Positions 16,526-25,808 of a stretch of DNA of 64,000 bases are shown piece by piece. The notes beneath the pieces are model-generated. The model saw only the letters and a list, made by a program, of their open reading frames with translations. It did no database searches and was not told the origin of the DNA. How positions within the stretch are numbered: the stretch's first letter is position 1; the number at the start of each line of letters is the position of its first letter. The translations under genes were made by a program, and so were the position numbers. The DNA comes from Mogibacterium sp. GTDB lineage: Bacteria > Bacillota > Clostridia > Peptostreptococcales > Anaerovoracaceae. The stretch covers positions 62,001 to 126,000 of the forward strand of contig JAKSSP010000002.1 of the NCBI GenBank assembly GCA_024403035.1, given 5' to 3'.

Positions 16526-17926
16526 TTATTTGATATCGTTATTGGTCTTGCCCTGACGGAACTGGCTTACGTTGCCTGTCTTCTCCTGGTCAGGATACAG
16601 AGGAATGGCTGCAGCATAGAGAGCCGCGCATGTCACGAGGTCCTGTTTCCATGTGATCTCGTTAGGAGCATGAGCCTGGCTCTCAGCGCCAGGACCGAAT
16701 CCTACGCAAGGGATGCCGTAACGCCCCTGAATGGATACGCCGTTTGTTGAGAATGTCCACTTGTCGCAGAGCGGGCGTCCGTCTCTGAGGTGCATAGCGC
16801 TAGGCGATCCTATCCTCTTCTCGCCAAAGAGAGCCTTGTGAGCCTCAACAAGAGCCTTAACGTGAGCAGAGCTCTCCTTGTTTATCCATGTCGGGAAGTA
16901 GCACTCTGTCTCATAGACCTCGTTCTTCCAGGACGGACGGTCGTACATGTACATCGATACCTTTACATCATCGCCGTACTTCTGTACGCTCGGGAGCTGT
17001 CTGACTTCTTCAAGGCAGCTGTCCCATGTCTCGCCGGCTGTCATTCTTCTGTCGATCGAGATCGCGCAGGAGTCAGCTACGGCGCAGCGGCTCGGCGATG
17101 TATAGAAGATCTGAGATACCGCGCATGTGCCGCGTCCGAGGAATCTGGCGTCTTCGTAATGATCCGGGTTGAACTTAGGATCGAGCATCTTTGCAAGTCC
17201 GCGTATAGAAGTGCTCTCCGTGCAGTCGTTGTTGTTGAGAGCTCTTACGTCACTGATGATGTCAGCCATCTTGTAGATAGCGTTGTCGCCTCTCTCAGGA
17301 GCGGATCCGTGGCAGGAGACGCCCTTCACGTCTACTCTGATCTCCATGCGGCCTCTGTGTCCGCGGTAGATTCCGCCGTCTGTCGGCTCTGTCGAGATGA
17401 CGAAGTCGATCTTAGAAGCGGCATCCTCAGGACCGTTGAAGTACTTGTTGACGATGTACTGCCAGCACATTCCGTCGCAGTCCTCCTCCATTACGGAGCC
17501 GACTACCATGATCTTGTAGCCTTCAGGGATGAGTCCGAGATCCTTCATGATCTTTGTGCCGTATACGGCGCTCGACATTCCGCCTTCCTGGTCGGAACCG
17601 CCGCGTCCGTAGATGATGTCATCTGTCTCATAGCCTTCATACGGATCTGCTTCCCAGTTATTGATATTGCCAATGCCTACAGTGTCGATGTGGGAGTCGA
17701 TCGCGATGATCTTGTCGCCATCTCCCATCCAGCCGATGACGTTGCCGAGTCCGTCGACTTCGACCTTGTCATATCCGAGCTTTTCCATCTCTGCCTTGAT
17801 GCATGCCACGACCTCGCCTTCCTCAGCGCTCTCGCTCGGATGTGAGATCATGTCTCTGAGGAACCTGCTCATGTCAGGTCCGTATTTTTCAGCAGCTTTC
17901 TTTATCGTTTCATAATCCGGTGTCAT
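16526..17926 (-). CDS. ygeY: YgeY family selenium metabolism-linked hydrolase (M20)
   Basis: A 466-residue M20/ArgE-DapE family metalloamidase. Metal-site motifs: DSHIDTVG near 77, [10 protein letters not shown] near 110 with the bridging aspartate, the MEED general base near 148 and a terminal AHAPNE near 440. YgeY proteins occur almost only with YgeW, SsnA, YgfK and the selenium-linked hydroxylases, and have been implicated in hydrolysing an acylated or ureido intermediate of anaerobic urate breakdown. Start at 17926 has AAGGAGGAAC. The gene is divergent from the YheO-type regulator, and xpt follows downstream. Confidence 0.9.
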   Translation of the reverse strand: MTPDYETIKKAAEKYGPDMSRFLRDMISHPSESAEEGEVVACIKAEMEKLGYDKVEVDGLGNVIGWMGDGDKIIAIDSHIDTVGIGNINNWEADPYEGYETDDIIYGRGGSDQEGGMSSAVYGTKIMKDLGLIPEGYKIMVVGSVMEEDCDGMCWQYIVNKYFNGPEDAASKIDFVISTEPTDGGIYRGHRGRMEIRVDVKGVSCHGSAPERGDNAIYKMADIISDVRALNNNDCTESTSIRGLAKMLDPKFNPDHYEDARFLGRGTCAVSQIFYTSPSRCAVADSCAISIDRRMTAGETWDSCLEEVRQLPSVQKYGDDVKVSMYMYDRPSWKNEVYETECYFPTWINKESSAHVKALVEAHKALFGEKRIGSPSAMHLRDGRPLCDKWTFSTNGVSIQGRYGIPCVGFGPGAESQAHAPNEITWKQDLVTCAALYAAAIPLYPDQEKTGNVSQFRQGKTNNDIK

Positions 17927-17963
17927 CTTGTTCCTCCTTCATGACGATGATGATTAATATTTA

Positions 17964-17991
17964 TTGTGAAAAAATATTATTTTGGTAAAAT
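17964..17991 (+). promoter_or_regulatory. Putative promoter of the YheO-type regulator
   Basis: TTGTGA and TAAAAT spaced by 16 bases on the plus strand, in the very AT-rich 110-base region shared with the divergent ygeY. An AATATTT/AAATATT inverted repeat (17956-17977 area) overlaps the -35 box and could be an operator for both directions. The ygeY promoter itself is not clear by eye. Confidence 0.45.
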
Positions 17992-18036
17992 TAGTTTATC
18001 CTTATGCAATGTGTCACACGAAAGCGGGTACATCAC

Positions 18037-18684
18037 ATGAATCACGATATTGAGTTTGAATTCGCTAAGCGCATGGCTAAAGGCCTTGCGGGCCAGTTCG
18101 GCCAGAACTGTGAGGTCGTCATCCATGATCTCCGCGGCAATGACCTTGAGCATTCCATCGTAGCGATAGAGAATGGCCATGTGACCGGCCGCTCCATAGG
18201 AGACGGTCCGTCTCATATAGTGCTTGAGTCCCTCAAAGGGGATCCCAAAATGCTGCAGGACCGTATCTCATATCTGACCAGGACTTCCGACGGCAGAGTT
18301 CTCAAGTCCACCACGCTTTTCATACGTGATGATGAAGACAGGATCATCGGACTTCTGGGCATTAACTATGATATCAGCATGCTGGTATCGCTGGAAGGGT
18401 CGCTGCGTGACTTCACCGGTCAGGACAGACTCACTTCAGAGCCTGAAGCCATATCGCGTACCGTCGCTGATCTTCTGGATGAACTCCTTGAGCGCAGCGT
18501 CAGTCTGGTAGGTAAGCCGACAGCCATGATGAGCAAGGATGATAAGATCCGCGCCATCAGGTTCCTCGACGATAACGGCGCCTTCCTGATCACAAAATCA
18601 GGTCCTAAGGTATGCCAGTATTTCGGCATATCCACCTATACGCTCTACAGCTATCTCGATGAGATCAGAAAGACCTCCGAGTGA
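18037..18684 (+). CDS. YheO-like PAS / HTH transcriptional regulator
   Basis: A 215-residue regulator with a YheO-type PAS domain in residues 10-125 (CEVVIHDLRGNDLEHSIV, then GLLGINYDIS) and a C-terminal HTH_22 domain (DDKIRAIRFLDDNGAF to STYTLYSYLDEIR). The family includes DauR and other regulators of amino acid or small-molecule catabolism. I start it at 18037 rather than 18004 because the upstream ATG is only about 6 bases past the expected transcription start and has no ribosome site; the 18037 site is itself weak (AGCGGG). It is divergent from ygeY and convergent with the carbamate kinase gene, so it probably controls this carbamoyl branch; the ligand is unknown. Confidence 0.85.
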   Translation: MNHDIEFEFAKRMAKGLAGQFGQNCEVVIHDLRGNDLEHSIVAIENGHVTGRSIGDGPSHIVLESLKGDPKMLQDRISYLTRTSDGRVLKSTTLFIRDDEDRIIGLLGINYDISMLVSLEGSLRDFTGQDRLTSEPEAISRTVADLLDELLERSVSLVGKPTAMMSKDDKIRAIRFLDDNGAFLITKSGPKVCQYFGISTYTLYSYLDEIRKTSE

Positions 18685-18700
18685 ACAAAAATGCGCTGAT

Positions 18701-18730
18701 GCGCGCCTCATAAGAGGCGCGCTTTTATTA
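18701..18730 (+). terminator. Intrinsic terminator of the regulator gene
   Basis: GCGCGCCTC and GAGGCGCGC form a perfect 9-bp stem with an ATAA loop, followed by TTTTATTAT. The T-tract contains the stop codon of the convergent carbamate kinase gene. Confidence 0.88.
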
Positions 18731-19672
18731 TGCGTGTATCCTTGTGCCGGTCTTTCCGTTGATGCCGTCCTTTGCCTTCTCAAGCAGTGTGATCAGAGCC
18801 GTTCTGCCCGGCTTTGACTCAGCAAACTTGACTGCTGCTTCGATCTTAGGAAGCATCGAGCCCGGGGCAAACTGCCCTTCCGCAATGTACTTTCTGGCCT
18901 CATCAGGTGTGAGGTCATCGAGCCACTGCTGGTCAGGCTTGTTGAAGTTGATGGCAGCCTTCTCCACGGCTGTGAGGATGATCAGGAAATCCGCGTCGAT
19001 TTCCTCCGCAAGGAGTTCAGATGCACGGTCCTTATCGATCACAGCAGGAGCTCCCTTCAGGTGATTGCTCTCTGTTCTGAATACAGGGATTCCGCCACCG
19101 CCCGCGCCGATCACGACATAGCCTGCGTCCGCAAGCGTCCTGATGGTATCGATCTCAATGATGGATATCGGTTCCGGACTTGCGACCACTCTTCTGTAAC
19201 CTCTGCCGGAGTCCTCGACAAAGACGTGGTTTCTGAGTGCAGCCTTGGCTTCTGCTTCCTCCTTGGTCAGGAACGGGCCTATAGGCTTTGTAGGATTCTG
19301 GAAAGCAGGATCATCAGGGTCCACCTCTACCTGTGTAAGAACGCAGGAAACGCCCTTGTTTATACCCCTGTCCAGAAGCTCCTCTCTCAGTTTGTTTGTG
19401 ACATCATATCCGATATAGCCCTGGCTCATCGCCGTGCATACGGACAGCGGAAAATGCGGATGCTTTTCCGGATTCTCTCTTGAGAGAAGTGTCATGGCGT
19501 CCTGAATGACTCCGACCTGAGGACCGTTTCCGTGAGTGACAACTACTTCGTAGCCGTCCTCAACAAGATCCGCTATCGGCTTAACTGCATCCGTTACGGA
19601 TATCATCTGTTCTACCAGATTGCTGCCCAGAGCGTTTCCGCCCAGAGCTACTACTATTTTTTTGTTTGCCAT
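18728..19672 (-). CDS. arcC: Carbamate kinase
   Basis: A 314-residue amino acid kinase family protein with the N-terminal VVALGGNAL, THGNGPQVG near 47 and the VIGAGGGGIPV segment near 205. It converts carbamoyl phosphate and ADP to ATP, CO2 and ammonia. No arginine deiminase or ordinary OTC gene is present; the partner is YgeW 36 bases upstream, as in E. coli where the paralogue YqeA lies near ygeW. It is the only ATP-forming step by substrate-level phosphorylation visible in the purine cluster. Start has AAGGA. Confidence 0.93.
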   Translation of the reverse strand: MANKKIVVALGGNALGSNLVEQMISVTDAVKPIADLVEDGYEVVVTHGNGPQVGVIQDAMTLLSRENPEKHPHFPLSVCTAMSQGYIGYDVTNKLREELLDRGINKGVSCVLTQVEVDPDDPAFQNPTKPIGPFLTKEEAEAKAALRNHVFVEDSGRGYRRVVASPEPISIIEIDTIRTLADAGYVVIGAGGGGIPVFRTESNHLKGAPAVIDKDRASELLAEEIDADFLIILTAVEKAAINFNKPDQQWLDDLTPDEARKYIAEGQFAPGSMLPKIEAAVKFAESKPGRTALITLLEKAKDGINGKTGTRIHA

Positions 19673-19708
19673 AATCGTTGTCCTTGAGTGATCACTCGGT
19701 TCTGAGCT

Positions 19709-20908
19709 TTATTCAAATACTCTTCTTGGATCCGCTTCGCCGTCAAGCTTCTTGAGAGCAGCAACAGGATCCTTTACCTTTGCGAGGAAGATCATTGCCG
19801 CGATCACGTATGGCTTGTTGGAAGCTTCTTTATAGAGGGAATCACGCGCGTGGTCAAATACCTTTGCAGTGACCTCACCGTGCTCGCAGGAGATTCCCTG
19901 GATATCCGCAGGAAGCGGATGCATGTAGATGGTGTCGAGACCGTTCTTTGTCAGCTCCATCATCTCATCATCAACTACCCAGTCCTGATGTGTCGCGTTC
20001 TGCGCAAGCAACTCCTTCTCCAGTTTGTCGATGCCGTCAAAGTCGCCCTTTCCGTAGAGGTCCGTACGGATCTCCATTGCCTTGAAAGGAGCCCAGCTCT
20101 TAGGATATACGACGTCAGCATCCTTGAATGCTTCCTTCATGTCATTGGTCACGGAGAAGCTTCCGCCGGATTCAGCAGCGTTCTTCTTTGCTACCTCAAC
20201 CACATCGCTCATTACTTCGTATCCTTCCGGATGAGCAAGGACTACATCCATTCCGAAACGTGTAAGAAGTCCGATGATGCCCTGAGGTACCGAGAGAGGC
20301 TTGCCGTATGACGGGGAGTATGCCCAGCTCATGGCGATCTTCTTGCCCTTCAGGTTTTCCACGCCGCCAAACTCATGGATGATGTGCAGCGCGTCTGCCA
20401 GAGACTGTGTCGGGTGATCGATGTCGCACTGGAGGTTTACGAGTGTCGGCTTCTGCTCGAGCTCGCCGTCCCTTGCCGCCTGCTTTACGGAGTCTACTAC
20501 CTCATGCATGTAGGCGTTGCCCTTGCCGATGTACATGTCATCGCGGATACCGATGACGTCTGCCATGAACGAGATCATGGTTGCTGTCTCACGTACTGTT
20601 TCTCCGTGAGCGATCTGTGACTTCTTCTCATCGAGGTCCTGCACCTCAAGTCCGAGCAGGTTGCATGCGCTCGCGAATGAGAATCTGGTACGTGTCGAGT
20701 TGTCCCTGAAGATCGAGATGCCGAGTCCAGAATCAAAGATCTTTGAGGATTTGTTGCGCTCTCTGAGATCTCTCAGCGCGTCAGCTACTGTGAATACCGC
20801 CTCGATCTCATCGTCCGTCTTCTCCCATGTCAGGAAGAAGTCGTTCTCATACATGTTGGCGATGTCAAGTTTCGCCAGCTTTTCAGCAAGTTCTGTTGTC
20901 TTTGACAT
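19709..20908 (-). CDS. ygeW: YgeW family knotted carbamoyltransferase
   Basis: A 399-residue transcarbamoylase. The carbamoyl-phosphate site reads FRDNSTRTRFSF near 68-79, with HPTQSLAD near 165 and HPLP near 336. It is longer than ornithine or aspartate transcarbamoylase (about 310-335), as is usual for the knotted AOTC/SOTC/YgeW group. In the reverse direction it would phosphorolyse a ureido compound to carbamoyl phosphate for the carbamate kinase encoded directly downstream; the true substrate in urate breakdown is proposed to be a ureido derivative of diaminopropionate. It has its own promoter in the gap behind the hydantoinase gene. Start at 20908 follows AAAGGAG. Confidence 0.9.
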   Translation of the reverse strand: MSKTTELAEKLAKLDIANMYENDFFLTWEKTDDEIEAVFTVADALRDLRERNKSSKIFDSGLGISIFRDNSTRTRFSFASACNLLGLEVQDLDEKKSQIAHGETVRETATMISFMADVIGIRDDMYIGKGNAYMHEVVDSVKQAARDGELEQKPTLVNLQCDIDHPTQSLADALHIIHEFGGVENLKGKKIAMSWAYSPSYGKPLSVPQGIIGLLTRFGMDVVLAHPEGYEVMSDVVEVAKKNAAESGGSFSVTNDMKEAFKDADVVYPKSWAPFKAMEIRTDLYGKGDFDGIDKLEKELLAQNATHQDWVVDDEMMELTKNGLDTIYMHPLPADIQGISCEHGEVTAKVFDHARDSLYKEASNKPYVIAAMIFLAKVKDPVAALKKLDGEADPRRVFE

Positions 20909-20949
20909 AGTTTTCTCCTTTGCTGTTTTATAAAGTGATTGGTATGTTA

Positions 20950-20985
20950 TCTAAAATATTTTTTTGTTTCCTAAACTATTTTTAT
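20950..20985 (-). promoter_or_regulatory. AT-rich element shared with the promoter at 55.96-55.99 kb
   Basis: TCTAAAATATTTTTTTG and TATTTTTAT (plus-strand reading) start 27 bases apart and end at the ygeW -10 box. The PLP enzyme gene at 54447-55919 has nearly the same pair, TCTAAAATGTTTTTTG and TATTTTTAT, 26 bases apart and at the same distance from its -10 box. Possibly a shared operator or leader element. Confidence 0.4.
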
Positions 20986-21011
20986 TATACGCTGTATCTT
21001 GCCTATTTCAA
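20984..21011 (-). promoter_or_regulatory. ygeW promoter
   Basis: Minus-strand TTGAAA and TATAAT with 16 bases between them, about 76 bases upstream of the ygeW start and between the hydantoinase stop and ygeW. It makes ygeW-arcC a separate unit from the long upstream operon. Confidence 0.7.
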
Positions 21012-21029
21012 TGGGTTTTTGTAAAAACA

Positions 21030-22436
21030 TCAGCCTGTAACAAGCACACTGTTTCCGCGTTTGAGATACCTGCCGTCTCCCTTCTTTCCGAGGAACTTTC
21101 CTTCACTCACGATCTCGTTTCCTCTGAGGAAGACCCGCTCTATGCATCCCTGAAGCTCCATGCCCTCATAGCACGAATAATCGGAAGCGCCGCAGATGAA
21201 ATCCTTATCGATCCTTGTTGTTTTTGAAGGATCGATGATGACGATGTCCGCGTCTGTGCCGGCCTCCAGGCTTCCCTTCTGAGGATACATGCCAAACATA
21301 CGGCATGGCTCCGAAGAGCTGTATTTTACGACCTGAGGCAAGCTTATGCGTCCCTTCATAAAGCCTTCGGAGAATAGCAGCATAAGTCTCTCCTGTACTC
21401 CCGGGGCTCCATTAGGGCACCTGGTGAAATCATCTTTTCCGTATTGTTTCTCGGCCTTGCCCTCCTTGAAGTGGAATGGGCAATGATCGGTCGCTACCGT
21501 ATCGATGATCCCGCCTTCCTTCAGCGCGGCCCAGAGCTCTTCCCTGTCCTGATCCTTGCGGAGCGGCGGCGACATTATCGCCTTAAGACCCTCCTTTGGA
21601 TCTTCGTACTCGTCATCTGTTAGTACCAGATACTGTACGCAGGTCTCTACTCCGAGGTTAGGCCTTTTCTCTGACCTCGCTCTAATGACCTCGTGAAGAC
21701 CTTCAGCGCTCGACAGGTGCACTATGTAGAGCGGAGCGTCTCCCGCCATCGCGGCAAGATGTATCATCCTGTTGACTGCCTCTGCCTCGCATCTCGCAGG
21801 TCTGCTGAGCGGATGGTATTTCGCTTCAGTGCGTCCGGTCTCCACAAATTCCTTGCGGAGCTGCTGAATAACGCCGTGGTTTTCGCAGTGTACGGTTATG
21901 ACTACTCCGGCTTCCTTCGCGGCGCGCAGGACGTTGAATATCTCATCATCGAGAAGCATGTAGTCATACGTCATATATATTTTGACGCTGCTTATGCCCT
22001 CTTTTTCCTTGATCTCCGCAAGCTCTTTCAATCTGTCTTCCGTGATTGGGTGCTGCATGACTCCGTGGAAGCCGTAGTCGATCACAGCTTTGCCGTCAGC
22101 CAGTTTGTGGTACTCATTGACCTGGTGCCAGAGGCTGCAGTCCTTAGGACCAAAAGCCATGTGGTCGACTATTGTAGTCGTACCTCCGCAGGCGGCCGCG
22201 ACAGTGCCGTCATAGAAGTCATCGATCGCGCGCGCAATACCTACATCGAGGTCCATGTGCGTGTGCACGTCGACGGCTCCCGGTATCACATACCTGCCGG
22301 CAGCGTCTATCACTTCAGCTCCTTCCGCGCTGAGATCCTCTCCGACTTCAACTATCATCTCATCCTCTATCAGGATGTCTCCCTTGAAGAGCCGGGAGTC
22401 AGTCGCTATGTTTCCGTTTTTGATGAGCTTTTTCAT
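21030..22436 (-). CDS. hyuA: D-hydantoinase / dihydropyrimidinase-type amidohydrolase
   Basis: About 468 residues, the usual length for hydantoinases. The metal motif HTHMD lies near 57, the lysine expected to be carbamylated is in SVKIYMTY near 150, and VHCENH, VHLSSAEG and ATDHCPF follow. It opens cyclic ureides; in this setting the likely substrate is a ring intermediate derived from urate or xanthine. The ATG at 22436 is preferred; a GTG at 22448 overlaps the stop of the dehydrogenase gene and has no ribosome site. Last gene of the long minus-strand operon starting at 39265. Confidence 0.9.
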   Translation of the reverse strand: MKKLIKNGNIATDSRLFKGDILIEDEMIVEVGEDLSAEGAEVIDAAGRYVIPGAVDVHTHMDLDVGIARAIDDFYDGTVAAACGGTTTIVDHMAFGPKDCSLWHQVNEYHKLADGKAVIDYGFHGVMQHPITEDRLKELAEIKEKEGISSVKIYMTYDYMLLDDEIFNVLRAAKEAGVVITVHCENHGVIQQLRKEFVETGRTEAKYHPLSRPARCEAEAVNRMIHLAAMAGDAPLYIVHLSSAEGLHEVIRARSEKRPNLGVETCVQYLVLTDDEYEDPKEGLKAIMSPPLRKDQDREELWAALKEGGIIDTVATDHCPFHFKEGKAEKQYGKDDFTRCPNGAPGVQERLMLLFSEGFMKGRISLPQVVKYSSSEPCRMFGMYPQKGSLEAGTDADIVIIDPSKTTRIDKDFICGASDYSCYEGMELQGCIERVFLRGNEIVSEGKFLGKKGDGRYLKRGNSVLVTG

Positions 22437-22444
22437 GTTACTAC

Positions 22445-25321
22445 TCACTTTTTCTTGCTATAGAATGTGTCTTCGATCGGAAGGTTCGTCCTCAGCACTC
22501 CGTCTCTGGCGTAATACGCTCCGGCTATAGCAGGTGCCGCAGGGATGGATGTGATCTCTCCGACTCCTTTAGCGCCGTAAGCGACCTCCAGAAGATTGTC
22601 CTTTTCTACATGGATAGCATGTATGTCCGGGATGTCCGGAGCACGGAACAGTCCGAGAGTTCCGTATCTTGCCGTAGGTACGCAGTTATCCAGAGGCCAG
22701 GTCTCCGTCAGAGCATATCCCATGCTCATCAGTACGCCGCCCTCTATCTGGCCGGACATGGACAGCGGATTCACCACCTTGCCGGCGTCAAATGCCGCGT
22801 ATATGTCCGTGACCTTTCCTTCAGCGTCGAGTACCGCGACATTCGTAGCAAAGCCGTACGCGATATGGCTCTTTGGGTGCGGCTTGTCTGAACCGAGCTT
22901 ATCGGTCGGCTCAAAGTATTCATATTCAAATACCCTGCCGTTGAGTTTATCAAGGCTGTCCTCAGTGACTCCTTCTTTATCCATGGCAGCCTTCAGGAGC
23001 TTGGCGGCGCCCTTCACGGCCTCTCCTGTTACCAGAGTCTGCCTGGAACCTGATGTCGTGCCTGAATTAGGCGCGTTATCCGTGTTATATATCCCTATCC
23101 AGATCTTGGTTATCGGAAGATCAGTTGCCTGAGCCACATCCTGGATGAATACAGTCTGGCAGCCCTGGCCTATGTCTGAAGCTGCCGTGAATATCCATAC
23201 CAGACCGTCCTTTACTTCAAGCTTAGCCCTGCCCTTGTCCGGAAGGCCGACTCCTACACCGGCATTCTTCATGGCGCAGGCTATGCCTACCCTGTCTTCC
23301 GGCGCGTCGTCAAAGTAAGGTTTGACAGCGACCAGAGTCTCCTTGAGAGCTGTCGAAACATCGGCTATTTGTCCATTAGGGAGCTCAAGGCCCGACTCTA
23401 TTGCGTTTCTGTATCTGATCTCCCATGGACTTATCCCCACCTTTTTGGCGAGAACATTCAAAAGAGACTCCAGGGCAAACTGGCTCTGACATACGCCGAA
23501 TCCTCTGAAAGCGCCGGCAGGCGGATTATTGGTGTAGTAGCCGTGTCCCCGTATATCCGTATTGTGATAATTGTACGGCCCCACGCTGTGAGTGCAGGCT
23601 CTCTCAAGGACAGGTCCGCACAGGCTGGCGTAAGCTCCCGTATCGAAGTTGATGTCGCAGTCCAGTCCCTGAAGTATGCCGTTCTCATCACAGCCTATGG
23701 TGAAAGTGCCTTCCATCGCATGACGCTTAGGATGCACTCTCAGTGATTCGGCGCGGCTGAACTTCGCCTTTACCGGCCGTCCGAACTTAAGCGCCGCAAG
23801 AGCGGATATGTGCTGTGTCGTCACGTCTTCCTTGCCGCCGAAGCCTCCTCCGATGAGCTGATTCTCCACCACTATGCGTTCCTGTTGATCCTCCCAGCCG
23901 AGCATGATGGCTACCTCATGCCTTGTGTCGTATGCTCCCTGGTCGGTCGAGAGTATCTTGACTCCGTCACCATATGGGAAAGAAACAGCGCATTCAGGCT
24001 CAAGAAAAGCATGCTCTGTGAAAGGAGTGGTGAACGAGGCCGTTGCAATGTACGCGGATTCTGCGAGAGCTTTTGCCGCGTCTCCTCTTACTACATGCCT
24101 CTGCTGACAGAGATTGCCGTTCTCATGGATCTTAGGCGCGCCTTCAGCCCTTGCTTCCGCTATGCTTTTTACCGGCTCAAGCGGCTCGTATTCTATCTTT
24201 ATTGCCTTCTTTGCCTGCTCCAGAATGTACGGAGACTCGGCAACCACAAGGCAGATGGCATCACCGACCATTCTGGTGGTGTCGCCTTCAGCTATCATTA
24301 CATCCCAGTCCTGCTGGATATGCCCTACCTTGTTATGCGGCACATCCTCCGCGGTAAGCACTCCAAGTACTCCCGGCAGAGACTCGGCTTTTTCCTTGTT
24401 AATCTTTTTTACTATCGCTCTCGGATAGTCCGAACGGACCGCCGAGCAATACGCCATAGGCGGCATGTCAGGATCTACTATTGAGCAGATGTTTACGAGC
24501 GGCTCGTCTTTTTTACTGACTGTCGCTCCGACATTCAGCATGCCCTTTGCCTCCGCTTCCTTATATTCATCTTCCGTCCATCCGGCGAGTTCCATGACTA
24601 TGTCAGGTCTGTCCGAAGGCACAAAGTACTCAGGGCCTATATCATCAGGATACTTTCCATAGCCCAGCACCTTTTTTCTGACGTCGATACGGAACACGTT
24701 TTTGCCTACTCCGTACTGAGAGCTTTCGCCCCTGTTTTCGTAGTTGGCGATACCCGAAGCAAGCTCAGGGTCGTAATTCGATCCGACGACTGAGATGAAC
24801 TCGTTCTCTTCAGGCAGCATCCTGCCGGTGAACTGGCTGATATCCCTTATCTCTTCTTCTCCGCGCAGTATGGCGGCAGCTCTTCTGATACCAAGTATTA
24901 TTTTTTTGTATCCGGTGCAGCGGCAGATATTGCCCTTTATGGCTCTCTTTATCTCATCATCTGTAGGATCCGGCTCACGATCGATAATAGCCTTGGCTGC
25001 CATGACCATGCCCGGGATGCAGAATCCGCACTGAACTGATCCTGCTGTCCCGAAAGCGTAGACGAACGCTTCTTTCTCGCGCAGGCTCAGGCCTTCTACA
25101 GTAATGATGTTTTTGCCCACTGCCCTGTCGGTGGTAAGGACGCATGACTTCACAGCATGTCCGTCTACTACTATCGTGCACGTACCGCAGGCTCCTTCCG
25201 AGCAGCCGTCCTTTACCGAATAGAGCTTGAGATCATCCCTGAGATACCTGAGCAGAGGCTTCTTTTCTTCGGTAGTTCTTTCTATTCCGTTTACCGTGAA
25301 TGTATAAGAAATGGATCTCAC
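22445..25321 (-). CDS. Selenium-dependent xanthine dehydrogenase (fused Fe-S and Mo domains)
   Basis: A 958-residue molybdenum hydroxylase. Residues 1-155 are an intact [2Fe-2S]/[2Fe-2S] domain: GCSEGACGTC and later QCGFCIPG and CRCTGY. The molybdopterin part follows directly with GGFGGKED near 490, GAFRGFG near 585 and the catalytic glutamate in GAKGVGE near 930; no FAD domain is present. This architecture matches the selenium-dependent xanthine dehydrogenase family. Electrons would leave through the ferredoxin gene upstream. The predicted GTG start at 25321 lies inside the ribosome site GAGGAGG; an ATT codon at 25312 has ideal spacing, so the real start is uncertain. Confidence 0.9.
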   Translation of the reverse strand: MRSISYTFTVNGIERTTEEKKPLLRYLRDDLKLYSVKDGCSEGACGTCTIVVDGHAVKSCVLTTDRAVGKNIITVEGLSLREKEAFVYAFGTAGSVQCGFCIPGMVMAAKAIIDREPDPTDDEIKRAIKGNICRCTGYKKIILGIRRAAAILRGEEEIRDISQFTGRMLPEENEFISVVGSNYDPELASGIANYENRGESSQYGVGKNVFRIDVRKKVLGYGKYPDDIGPEYFVPSDRPDIVMELAGWTEDEYKEAEAKGMLNVGATVSKKDEPLVNICSIVDPDMPPMAYCSAVRSDYPRAIVKKINKEKAESLPGVLGVLTAEDVPHNKVGHIQQDWDVMIAEGDTTRMVGDAICLVVAESPYILEQAKKAIKIEYEPLEPVKSIAEARAEGAPKIHENGNLCQQRHVVRGDAAKALAESAYIATASFTTPFTEHAFLEPECAVSFPYGDGVKILSTDQGAYDTRHEVAIMLGWEDQQERIVVENQLIGGGFGGKEDVTTQHISALAALKFGRPVKAKFSRAESLRVHPKRHAMEGTFTIGCDENGILQGLDCDINFDTGAYASLCGPVLERACTHSVGPYNYHNTDIRGHGYYTNNPPAGAFRGFGVCQSQFALESLLNVLAKKVGISPWEIRYRNAIESGLELPNGQIADVSTALKETLVAVKPYFDDAPEDRVGIACAMKNAGVGVGLPDKGRAKLEVKDGLVWIFTAASDIGQGCQTVFIQDVAQATDLPITKIWIGIYNTDNAPNSGTTSGSRQTLVTGEAVKGAAKLLKAAMDKEGVTEDSLDKLNGRVFEYEYFEPTDKLGSDKPHPKSHIAYGFATNVAVLDAEGKVTDIYAAFDAGKVVNPLSMSGQIEGGVLMSMGYALTETWPLDNCVPTARYGTLGLFRAPDIPDIHAIHVEKDNLLEVAYGAKGVGEITSIPAAPAIAGAYYARDGVLRTNLPIEDTFYSKKK

Positions 25322-25334
25322 CTCCTCTGCCTGA

Positions 25335-25796
25335 TCAGTCGGCGGTCATCACTCCGTTGGAATCCCTGATGACTCCACGCGGACATTTGACTGCGCACAT
25401 TCCGCAGCAGATGCACTTTCCCGGATCGATCACGGCTTTATTATCGATCACATGTATGGCATCCGCCGGGCAGTTTCTCTCACACAGCCCGCAGGCTATG
25501 CATGAATTGACGCAGGCTTCGCGAGCCGCCTTTCCGGCATCGCAGTTGCTGCATTTTACCTGTATGTTGTAATCAGGCAGTATGACCTCTATAAGATGCT
25601 GCGGGCATGCGGCGGCGCAGAGTCCGCAGCCTACACATTTGTCCCTGTCTGTCACCGGAGGACACCCGTCCTCAAGCTTTATGGCCGCAAGATGACACGC
25701 AGCGACACACAGGCCGCATCCTATGCAGCCGTATGTGCAGCTGATGCTTCCGCCTCTGCAGCGTACATATGCCTTTTTTCTTACCCTCTTTATCAT
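25335..25796 (-). CDS. Polyferredoxin with four or more [4Fe-4S] motifs
   Basis: A 153-residue cysteine-rich protein. Cysteine motifs: CTYGCIGCGLCVAAC near 20-34, CVGCGLCAAACP near 54-65, a CSNC/CVNSCIACGLCERNCP segment near 82-110, and CICCGMCAVKCP near 125-137. This resembles the ferredoxin part of RnfB. It lies 14 bases upstream of the selenium-dependent dehydrogenase, which lacks an FAD domain, so it is the likely electron carrier between that enzyme and NAD(P) or YgfK. The segment CDAGKAAREAC between clusters is unusual and may hold an additional ligand set. Confidence 0.88.
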   Translation of the reverse strand: MIKRVRKKAYVRCRGGSISCTYGCIGCGLCVAACHLAAIKLEDGCPPVTDRDKCVGCGLCAAACPQHLIEVILPDYNIQVKCSNCDAGKAAREACVNSCIACGLCERNCPADAIHVIDNKAVIDPGKCICCGMCAVKCPRGVIRDSNGVMTAD

Positions 25797-25808
25797 GATC
25801 TCTCTTTT

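Noticed and set aside
22445..25321. Selenocysteine insertion in the Se-dependent dehydrogenase
   Set aside because: No in-frame TGA interrupts the gene; the family uses a labile selenium cofactor, not selenocysteine.
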